From positions 1 to 9,243 of the forward strand of contig JAJRXO010000096.1 in NCBI GenBank assembly GCA_024276255.1: DNA of 9,243 nt, given 5' to 3'. The stretch comes from Chloroflexota bacterium (GTDB taxonomy: Bacteria; Chloroflexota; Anaerolineae; J102). Positions 1-5,690 of the stretch are shown here, piece by piece. A program made the position numbers and the translations under genes. Positions within the stretch are counted from its first letter, which is position 1. Each line of letters begins with the position of its first letter. The notes below the pieces were generated by a model. The model had not been told where the DNA came from, made no database searches, and was given only the letters and a program-made list of their open reading frames with translations.

Positions 1-68
1 GTTTCAAAAACCGAGAACGGATAGCTGCAAGCCGGACCTTCGGCGCATCACGGATGTGCTGGTTGCTT
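1..68 (+). repeat. Direct repeat, copy 1 (68 bp)
   Basis: This stretch matches 181-248 at 62 of 68 positions with no gaps. The differences are at positions 2, 36, 47, 49, 57 and 63. The best-conserved core is TTCAAAAACCGAGAACGG followed by ATAGCTGCAAGCCGG. The copies start exactly 180 bp apart. The window starts at the first base of the alignment, so this copy may continue to the left. The spacing and length do not fit CRISPR. A dispersed intergenic repeat or the edge of a longer tandem array is more likely. Confidence 0.85.
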
Positions 69-76
69 CTCGTGCG

Positions 77-101
77 CTCTCCGCATCCATGATGCGGAGA
101 G
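77..101. repeat. Inverted repeat / hairpin, 11-bp stem and 3-nt loop
   Basis: Positions 77-87 (CTCTCCGCATC) are the exact reverse complement of 91-101 (GATGCGGAGAG), with the loop CAT between them. No T-run follows on either strand, so it is not a typical intrinsic terminator. It lies between the two copies of the direct repeat and is not duplicated after the second copy. Confidence 0.8.
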
Positions 102-139
102 ACTCCAGTCCGCCGCTAATCTGAGGCAGACCCAACGCT

Positions 140-167
140 GTAAGGGCGATTCATGAATCGCCCTTAC
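140..167. repeat. Perfect 28-bp palindrome
   Basis: Positions 140-153 are the exact reverse complement of 154-167, with no spacer. The centre reads GGGCGATTCATGAATCGCCC. A zero-spacer palindrome this long in intergenic DNA suggests a REP- or MITE-like repeat, or possibly a large dimeric protein site. I recall similar GGGCGATTCATGAATCGCCC motifs as intergenic repeats in some Chloroflexota and cyanobacteria, but that is memory, not a search. The 3' side of its left arm (GCGATTCA, 146-153) recurs at 178-185, where the second direct-repeat copy begins. Confidence 0.85.
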
Positions 168-180
168 TCGGCAGGAGTGC

Positions 181-248
181 GATTCAAAAACCGAGAACGG
201 ATAGCTGCAAGCCGGGCCTTCGGCGCGTTACGGATGCGCTGGGTGCTT
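181..248 (+). repeat. Direct repeat, copy 2 (68 bp)
   Basis: This is the second copy of the sequence at 1-68, with 62 of 68 bases identical. Similarity stops after about position 248. The hairpin and palindrome that follow copy 1 are not repeated after copy 2, so this is either the end of a decayed tandem array or an independent insertion of the same element. It ends about 58 bp from the OsmC-like stop codon, so it could lie in the 3' untranslated region of the minus-strand operon. Confidence 0.85.
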
Positions 249-306
249 GCCTACTTATCTTTTTGTTTACCCTGTGTGCGGGCGACGACCTGCGCCGGGG
301 CTCGAT

Positions 307-738
307 TCAGGCCGTCGTCGGCGTTTCGGCCGAGTTGATCACCACAACTTCATGCGTCAGTGGCAGGCCCAGCGAAGAGGAAACCGTGCAGTATTTGTTT
401 TCGGCCAGCCACACGGCGCGCTCCATGGTCGATTCTTCGATGTCTTTGCCCTTGATCGTATAGGTGAGATGCACTTTGGTGAAGGTTTTGGGCCACTCTT
501 CGATGTGTTCGCCCACCACTTCAATTTCAAACGATTCGACCTGCTTGCGTCGTTTCAGCATGACGGCGATGATGGTAGTTCCCATGCAGCCGCCCAGCGC
601 GGCCAGCAGAAGATGACTGGCGCCCATGGAACGGCCTGCGGGGTTAGGGCCAGTGATGCCGACGGCTCCACCGCCAGCCTCATCATAGGCGATGAACTCT
701 TTTTCTTGTGTCCATTTAACGACAACTCGTTTACTCAT
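307..738 (-). CDS. OsmC/YhfA-like family protein
   Basis: A 143-residue cytoplasmic protein, the usual length for OsmC-fold proteins, which act as dimers. Classical OsmC and Ohr members reduce organic hydroperoxides through a pair of cysteines. Two cysteines sit in the expected family contexts: C51 in the helix segment SHLLLAALGGCMGTT and C117 in KYCTVSSSL. That layout resembles the YhfA-like subgroup, whose physiological role is less clear than that of Ohr. The ATG at 738 has an AGGAG nine bases upstream, which supports this start. The gene lies 107 bp after the adenosine deaminase on the same strand, with no terminator visible between them, so it may be the last gene of the nucleoside operon, but it could also have its own promoter. 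Family assignment is firm; substrate is unknown. Confidence 0.9.
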   Translation of the reverse strand: MSKRVVVKWTQEKEFIAYDEAGGGAVGITGPNPAGRSMGASHLLLAALGGCMGTTIIAVMLKRRKQVESFEIEVVGEHIEEWPKTFTKVHLTYTIKGKDIEESTMERAVWLAENKYCTVSSSLGLPLTHEVVVINSAETPTTA

Positions 739-845
739 GGGATAGATCTCCTGGGGTGATTGGCCGGTTCGGGAAGATGACCGGTTGTGTTTCTCCCCTT
801 AGATGCGGTGAAGCGCTGTTTTGGTTACGTAGGATCACACCGCGG

Positions 846-1916
846 TCATTGGATCCCGAAATGTTGCCGCAGGCTTGCAAATTGCTGGCGAAAGACGCGC
901 TCAAGTTGGGTTTTGCGAGCCGCAGGCAGAAACGAAGCCTGCAATGCGTTCAGGGAAATGCGTTCCAGATCATCGGCATCAAAACCGAAATGATCGATGA
1001 GTACTTCGTATTCACGATTCAATGTGGTGTTGAACAGAGGCGGATCGTCGCTGTTGACGGTGATCAGCACCCCGGCATCCCACAATCGACGCAAAGGGTG
1101 GGCCTTGTAGCTTTCGTACACACCAAGGCAGATATTGGAGGTGGGGTTCACCTCCAGAGGAATCTGTTCGCCAATCAGATAATCGATCAGGGCCGGGTCT
1201 TCGATGGCGCGCACGCCGTGGCCGATGCGTTCGGCCGACAGCGCCCGCAGGGCGCCCCACAGACTCTCGGGGCCCGAAACCTCGCCGGCATGGGGCACGC
1301 TGTGCAGACCGCCGGCGCGGGCCCGGCTGAACGCGTGGGCAAAGGGTTCTGGTGGGGCTGTGCGCTCGTCGCCGCCCAGACCCAGCGCTACCACACCGCG
1401 TTTCTGCCATGCCAGCGCCATATCGACCGTGGGATCGCTGGCAGCGCCCGTGTAACGGCCGTTTTCAAAGCTGAGATTGCGGGGGATATCCAGAACCCAG
1501 GTCATGCTTACACCGAGCTCTTCCTCAGCCCGCCGGCGGCCGGCATCCAGGCCGCTGATCATGTCTTCCTCGCTCACGCCCTTATTCATCCACAGGTGGG
1601 TATAGGCCGTAAAGGTCACTTCAGCATGACGGATGTTTTGCCGCTGCATTTCGCGGCCAAAATCATACGCGACCAGCTCGAAATCCTCGCTGCTGCGCAG
1701 GAGATACTGGATTCTGAGGTAGACTTCGATAAAATGGCGGAAGTCGCGGAAGCGATACCATTCCTGCAGCTCGGCTTCAGTTTGAGCGGGCAGGGGCAGC
1801 TGGTGACGTTCGGCCAGTTTGAGAACCGTGGTAGGGGCGATCGCGCCTTCAAGGTGCACATGGAGCTCCACTTTGGGCATGGCACGGGCAAAGGCGTGCA
1901 GGGCGTCTAGAGGCAT
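846..1916 (-). CDS. add: Adenosine deaminase
   Basis: Hydrolyses adenosine and deoxyadenosine to inosine and deoxyinosine plus ammonia, using one zinc ion in a TIM-barrel fold. All family catalytic motifs are visible in this 356-residue protein: zinc ligands H19 and H21 in ELHVHLEGA, H209 in HAGE with catalytic E212, H233 in RIGHG, and D290-D291 in SDDP. GLGGDE at 179-184 favours adenosine deaminase over the related adenine deaminases. Length is normal. The ATG at 1916 has no good Shine-Dalgarno sequence. A second Met, residue 13 at position 1880, sits just before the conserved PKVELH segment and also lacks one, so the start is uncertain by 12 residues. It follows the second permease by 54 bp in the same direction, which fits deamination of nucleoside brought in by the transporter. 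Confidence 0.95.
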   Translation of the reverse strand: MPLDALHAFARAMPKVELHVHLEGAIAPTTVLKLAERHQLPLPAQTEAELQEWYRFRDFRHFIEVYLRIQYLLRSSEDFELVAYDFGREMQRQNIRHAEVTFTAYTHLWMNKGVSEEDMISGLDAGRRRAEEELGVSMTWVLDIPRNLSFENGRYTGAASDPTVDMALAWQKRGVVALGLGGDERTAPPEPFAHAFSRARAGGLHSVPHAGEVSGPESLWGALRALSAERIGHGVRAIEDPALIDYLIGEQIPLEVNPTSNICLGVYESYKAHPLRRLWDAGVLITVNSDDPPLFNTTLNREYEVLIDHFGFDADDLERISLNALQASFLPAARKTQLERVFRQQFASLRQHFGIQ

Positions 1917-1970
1917 GGGATGTCAATGAGATGAGATTGTCGTCAGGAGGTAAAAACGGTGGTTGCAGCC

Positions 1971-2936
1971 TTACAAGCCGCGTTCGCCACGGACATAGGG
2001 CACACCCAGCGCAGCTGGCGCGCCGATATGTTTCTTGATGGCGGCTCGCGAACCAATGACCAGCGCCAGGATCACCAGCAGATAGGGCGCCATTTTCAGG
2101 AAAAAGCCCCAGTTGGAATTGATGTACAGGGGGTTGGTAAAGCCCAACAGCACCGCCGGCCCCTGCAGATCAAGGATGCCGCGGCGCAGAGCCCCGAATA
2201 GATACGATCCCAGGGCTGCTCGCAGCGGATCCCATTGGGCGAAGATGACCAGGCCGATGGCGATCCAGCCCTGGCCCGATGTGGTCTGGGAGCTGTACCA
2301 GCCGGGTGACACGGCCAGGCTGATGGTTGCTCCGGCCAGACCAGCCAGGCAGGCGCCCACAAATGTATTAATATAACGCAGTCGGTATACATTCACGCCC
2401 AGGGTGTCGGCAGCCTCCGGCTTTTCGCCGATGGCGCGCAGGTGCATGCCCGGCCGCGTTTTATACAAAAAGAACCACACCAGGGGGATGAATAGATAGC
2501 CGACATAAACCAGCACATTGTGTTGGGCGAAGAACACGGGGCCGATAAAGGGTATCTTGGCCAGGCCCGGCACCGACCATGCCGGGATCAGGGGCGGGTT
2601 CTTGCCGGTAAGGCCTTCGCCGAACACCAATGCCAGACCTGTGCCCAGAAATGTCAGCGCCAGGCCGCTCACGACCTGATCCGACTGCAGATGGATGGTG
2701 ACCACACCGTGCGCCAGGCCCAGCAGGCCCGCGGCCAGCATGGCCATAATCACCCCCAGCCAGGGATTGCCGCTCGAAAGCGAAACACTGAAACCGGTCA
2801 TGGCTCCCACCAGCATCATTCCCTCCACGCCCAGATTCAAAATGCCCGAGCGTTCGGTAATCAGCTCGCCGATGGTGGCAAACAGGAGAATGGTGCCGGT
2901 AGCAATGCCTGCATGTAGGATAATCTCAAAGTTCAT
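1971..2936 (-). CDS. Nucleoside ABC transporter permease, NupC/YufQ-type
   Basis: One of two membrane subunits of the importer, from the BPD_transp_2 family that serves ribose- and nucleoside-type ABC systems. The 321-residue protein has several hydrophobic membrane segments, for example around 8-24, 34-55, 59-81, 142-158, 190-209 and 282-297. Subfamily landmarks are NLGVEGMMLVGA (34-45), the cytoplasmic loop around RAIGEKPEAADTLG (167-180), which contacts the ATPase in such systems, and GQGWIAIGLVIFAQWDP (221-237). The ATG at 2936 is preceded by GAGG (2948-2951) at a rather long spacing of 11. It follows the first permease by 35 bp. The pair would form a heterodimeric channel, as in Bacillus subtilis NupB/NupC. 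Nucleoside specificity is inferred from family and from the adjoining adenosine deaminase. Confidence 0.93.
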   Translation of the reverse strand: MNFEIILHAGIATGTILLFATIGELITERSGILNLGVEGMMLVGAMTGFSVSLSSGNPWLGVIMAMLAAGLLGLAHGVVTIHLQSDQVVSGLALTFLGTGLALVFGEGLTGKNPPLIPAWSVPGLAKIPFIGPVFFAQHNVLVYVGYLFIPLVWFFLYKTRPGMHLRAIGEKPEAADTLGVNVYRLRYINTFVGACLAGLAGATISLAVSPGWYSSQTTSGQGWIAIGLVIFAQWDPLRAALGSYLFGALRRGILDLQGPAVLLGFTNPLYINSNWGFFLKMAPYLLVILALVIGSRAAIKKHIGAPAALGVPYVRGERGL

Positions 2937-2971
2937 ACGTCAATGTTCCTCTGCCGGATGAAGAAGCCTGT

Positions 2972-4075
2972 TCAGGCTGTCAGGGCCTTGCGGCGGATGA
3001 GCCGGATGCGATAGCGCAGCAGGACATCGCTGCTGATAACCATGAACAGGATAATGCCCTGGATTAGTTGTGCCAGGCCCGAAGGCTGGATCTCCCGACC
3101 GGCCACGATCAACGCTCCAAACAGAATCGAGACGAAGATCACGGCAAACGGATTCAGCTTGGCCAGCCAGGCCACGATGATGCCGGTGAAGCCATAACCG
3201 GGCGAGATGCGTTCCTGCAGGCGATGCACCACGCCGCTGATCTCCGACATACCGGCCAAGCCAGCCAGCGCGCCGGAAAACATCATCACCAGCACGATAT
3301 TGCGCGTGATATTCAGCCCGGCATAGCGCGCGGCATCAGGATTATCGCCGATCAGCTTGATCTCGTAGCCCCAGCGACTGCGCTGGAAGATCGACCATAC
3401 CAGGATGGCGGCGGCAAAGCCGATCACCACGCCCATGTGCAGGGTAATGCCGGAAAACGCTCTGTATTGCCGGGCATAATCGGCCAGCCGGGGCAGCCAG
3501 GCTTTTTTATCGAACATCGGCGTCATCTGAAAACCGGCATCACTCCACTTATCGAAGATCCAAAAATTGTTCCACAGGATGGCCACGTAATTGAGCATCA
3601 GCGTGGTGATGATCTCGTTCACATTAAACTTCGCCTTGAGGTAGCCGGGGATAAAGCCCCACAAAGCGCCGCCGATAATACCCATCACGATCATCGAGCC
3701 CAGGATCACCCAACGCGGACTGTCCATGGGCACGATGGGCACCAACACTACCAGGCTGGCGAAAAAAGCGCCGATATAAAACTGCCCCTCTGCCCCAATA
3801 TTCCATAGCTTCATCTTGAAGGCTACCGAACATGCCAGGCCCACCAGGATCAGGGGGGTAGCCTTTACGATGGTATCGGAGAACGTGGGCCAACTGCCAA
3901 AGGTGGCCTGCCAGAAAAACTTCCCTACCCGCAGCGGATCGCCGCCGGTGATCTTGAGGATGATGGCGCTGATCAGGAAGGCTACGATCACGCCTCCCAG
4001 CGCGGTCAGGGCCGGCATCCAGCGGGGGACGTCTTCCGTACGTTTTTCAAGACGAATTTCAAACGGCAGATTCAT
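2972..4075 (-). CDS. Nucleoside ABC transporter permease, NupB/YufP-type
   Basis: First membrane subunit of the importer, BPD_transp_2 family, 367 residues from the chosen start. A short cytoplasmic N-terminus is followed by about eight to ten hydrophobic segments, the first near residues 22-42. Recognisable motifs are NIGAEGQFYIGA (92-103), EIITTLMLNY (154-163), GDNPDAARYAG (243-253, the likely ATPase-coupling loop) and SGALAGLAGMSEISG (267-281). An ATG at 4108 would add 11 residues, but the ATG at 4075 has GGAG (4083-4086) at seven bases spacing and begins MNLPFEIRLEKR, so I prefer it. The gene overlaps the end of the ATPase gene by 17 bases, which suggests translational coupling of ATPase and permease. 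Confidence 0.93.
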   Translation of the reverse strand: MNLPFEIRLEKRTEDVPRWMPALTALGGVIVAFLISAIILKITGGDPLRVGKFFWQATFGSWPTFSDTIVKATPLILVGLACSVAFKMKLWNIGAEGQFYIGAFFASLVVLVPIVPMDSPRWVILGSMIVMGIIGGALWGFIPGYLKAKFNVNEIITTLMLNYVAILWNNFWIFDKWSDAGFQMTPMFDKKAWLPRLADYARQYRAFSGITLHMGVVIGFAAAILVWSIFQRSRWGYEIKLIGDNPDAARYAGLNITRNIVLVMMFSGALAGLAGMSEISGVVHRLQERISPGYGFTGIIVAWLAKLNPFAVIFVSILFGALIVAGREIQPSGLAQLIQGIILFMVISSDVLLRYRIRLIRRKALTA

Positions 4076-5618
4076 TCTGGGGCTCCGTACTTGTTTGAAT
4101 GTCTTCAAGGCGGCTTCCGGTCATCATCTGACCGATGGTGTACACATCGGTGGTCTTTGGGTCCACCATGCCCATGATCCGGCCTTCGTAGATCACGGCA
4201 ATGCGATCGCTGAGCGCCATCAATTCCTCCAGTTCCTCCGAGATCAGCACAATGGCAGCCCCTGTCTGGCGCTGCTCCAGAAGCAGGCGCTGGATGGCTT
4301 CGATCGCGCCGACATCGAGCCCGCGAGTGGGCTGCACGGCCACGATCAGTTCGGGGTTGGAGGAGATCTCGCGGGCCAGGATCATCTTCTGCAGATTGCC
4401 ACCTGATAACTTGCGGGCCAGAGTGTGCACGCTGGGGGCCAGGATATCGTAAGCATCCTTGAGCCGACGGGCGTACGCCCGGGCATGGCTGCGGTTGATG
4501 GTGATGCCATTGCCGATGGGGTCTTCATGATAACATTTCATGATCGTGTTGTCGGTAATCGACAGATTCGGCGCCGATCCCACACGTGTGCGATCTTCGG
4601 GGATGTGCGAAACATTGGCGGCGATGATCTTGCCCGGCGAGGCATTGATCATCTCTTTGCCGTGGATGCGCACACTGCCCGTTGCCGGCCTGAGCCCCGT
4701 GATACATTCGGCCAGTTCGCTCTGGCCATTGCCTGACACACCGGCAATACCCAGGATTTCCCCACTACGTACTGTAAAGGAGACGCCGCGCAGGGCCGGC
4801 AGGCCCTTGTTGTTGGTTGCCTGCAGGTTTTCCACTTGCAACACCACATCCCCCGGCTGGCACTCACTTTTTTCCACATTGAACACCACATCGCGTCCCA
4901 CCATCAATTGCGCCAGTTGCCGCCGGCTCAGCCCGCCAATATCAATACCCTCGGCTGTTACCTTGCCCTTGCGGAGCACCGTGATGCGATCAGCCACAGT
5001 CCGCACTTCCTGCAATTTGTGGCTGATAAAAATAATCGATTTGCCTTCCGCCACCAGCGAGCGCATGGTCTCCATCAGCTCGTCGATCTCCTGTGGCGCC
5101 AGTACGGCCGTGGGCTCGTCGAGGATGAGGATATTGGCTCCCCGATACAGAGTTTTTAATATCTCCACCCGCTGTTGTTCCCCCACCGAGAGCTGCCAGA
5201 TCATGGCTTCCGGGTCTACACGTAGCCCGTATTGCTCTTGCAGTTCCCGGATCTCCTGGTTCAGCCGGCCCATATTCATATACAGCCGCGGCTTGTCCAG
5301 GCCCATGAGGATGTTCTCGGTGACTGTCAGCGTGGGCACCAACATGAAATGCTGATGCACCATGCCGATGCCTTTGGCAATGGCATCTTTGGGCGAATTA
5401 AAACGCACGGGTTGACCATAGATCTTGATCGTGCCCTCGGTGGGCTGGTATAAACCTGACAGGACATTCATCAGTGTGCTTTTACCGGCGCCGTTTTCCC
5501 CCAGCAAGGCGTGGATTTCCCCTTTCTTTACCGCGAAATTCACGTGATCATTGGCCAGGACACCGGGGAAACGCACCACAATGTCCTGCATTTCTACCGC
5601 AAAAGGTGTTTCGCCCAT
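4059..5618 (-). CDS. Nucleoside ABC transporter ATPase with two nucleotide-binding domains, NupA/YufO-type
   Basis: Energises the importer at the inner face of the membrane. The 519-residue chain holds two fused ABC domains, as usual for ribose- and nucleoside-type systems. Domain 1 is fully canonical: Walker A GENGAGKST (40-48), signature LSVGE (143-147), Walker B LILDEP (164-169) and switch H200. Domain 2 is degenerate in the way typical of the family: GVSGNGQS (293-300) lacks the Walker A lysine, Walker B reads LIVAVQP (424-430) with Gln in place of the catalytic Glu, and E461 replaces the switch His, although the signature LSGGN (404-408) is kept. Only one ATP site should therefore hydrolyse efficiently. 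An upstream ATG at 5675 would add 19 residues read through the intergenic hairpin. The ATG at 5618, with GGAAGA five bases upstream, begins the normal family N-terminus. Confidence 0.95.
   Translation of the reverse strand: MGETPFAVEMQDIVVRFPGVLANDHVNFAVKKGEIHALLGENGAGKSTLMNVLSGLYQPTEGTIKIYGQPVRFNSPKDAIAKGIGMVHQHFMLVPTLTVTENILMGLDKPRLYMNMGRLNQEIRELQEQYGLRVDPEAMIWQLSVGEQQRVEILKTLYRGANILILDEPTAVLAPQEIDELMETMRSLVAEGKSIIFISHKLQEVRTVADRITVLRKGKVTAEGIDIGGLSRRQLAQLMVGRDVVFNVEKSECQPGDVVLQVENLQATNNKGLPALRGVSFTVRSGEILGIAGVSGNGQSELAECITGLRPATGSVRIHGKEMINASPGKIIAANVSHIPEDRTRVGSAPNLSITDNTIMKCYHEDPIGNGITINRSHARAYARRLKDAYDILAPSVHTLARKLSGGNLQKMILAREISSNPELIVAVQPTRGLDVGAIEAIQRLLLEQRQTGAAIVLISEELEELMALSDRIAVIYEGRIMGMVDPKTTDVYTIGQMMTGSRLEDIQTSTEPQNESAV
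4083..4086 (-). promoter_or_regulatory. Shine-Dalgarno site deciding the first permease start
   Basis: Minus-strand GGAG, seven bases before the ATG at 4075. It lies inside the last codons of the ATPase gene. It supports 4075 over the longer ATG at 4108 and gives a 17-base gene overlap. Confidence 0.7.
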
Positions 5619-5644
5619 AAAGATCTTCCGTTGACTGCAAGTGA

Positions 5645-5672
5645 ACCAGGGCGGCACAAAGGCCGCCCTGGT
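5645..5672 (-). promoter_or_regulatory. Intergenic hairpin between lipoprotein and ATPase genes
   Basis: Positions 5645-5655 (ACCAGGGCGGC) are the exact reverse complement of 5662-5672, separated by a 6-nt loop, giving a GC-rich 11-bp stem. It starts 18 bases after the lipoprotein stop codon and ends 26 bases before the ATPase start. On the minus strand it is followed by TCACTTGCAG rather than a T-run, so it is not a classic strong terminator. By analogy with other binding-protein operons, it probably protects the upstream mRNA end or partly attenuates transcription, favouring excess binding protein. That role is inferred. Confidence 0.75.
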
Positions 5673-5690
5673 CATGAAGTGAAGCGAGGG

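Larger units (their letters stand above)
1..306. other. Non-coding, repeat-rich intergenic region downstream of the OsmC-like gene
   Basis: No convincing gene lies here. The short open frames have no ribosome binding site and run through repeat sequence. The region holds two copies of a 68-bp direct repeat (1-68 and 181-248), an 11-bp-stem hairpin (77-101) and a perfect 28-bp palindrome (140-167), listed separately. Positions 249-306, between the second repeat and the OsmC-like stop codon, hold only a weak GGCG/CGCC inverted repeat with no T-run, so I see no clear terminator for the minus-strand operon. The true extent to the left is unknown because the window begins inside or at the edge of a repeat copy. 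Confidence 0.75.

Noticed and set aside
1..248. CRISPR array
   Set aside because: Only two 68-bp copies are present, with a 112-bp spacer holding other inverted repeats; repeat length, spacing and imperfect identity do not fit.
153..338. Plus-strand open frame of 61 codons in the left intergenic region
   Set aside because: It starts inside the 28-bp palindrome, runs through repeat sequence and overlaps the OsmC-like gene end; no ribosome site or domain.
247..759. Plus-strand open frame of 170 codons opposite the OsmC-like gene
   Set aside because: The minus strand here encodes a clear OsmC-like protein with both family cysteines. The antisense product has no recognisable motif.
756..1910. 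Long plus-strand open frame (384 codons) opposite adenosine deaminase
   Set aside because: It is an antisense shadow of a gene with all catalytic motifs. Its translation has no recognisable domain, and its start lacks a ribosome site.
1945..1960. Plus-strand AGGAGGT ribosome-site-like sequence between deaminase and second permease
   Set aside because: The GTG or ATG frames that follow are antisense to the permease and have no recognisable product; likely chance.
3068..3808. Plus-strand open frame of 246 codons opposite the first permease
   Set aside because: Its His/Gln/Asp-rich composition is typical of the antisense of membrane-protein codons, and the permease motifs on the other strand are unambiguous.
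4540..5355. Plus-strand open frame of 271 codons opposite the ABC ATPase
   Set aside because: Ser/Arg-rich antisense shadow; the opposite strand carries Walker A, signature and Walker B motifs in order.
5645..5672. Classical intrinsic terminator between lipoprotein and ATPase genes
   Set aside because: No T-run follows the stem on the minus strand, and the downstream importer genes would otherwise lack a visible promoter.
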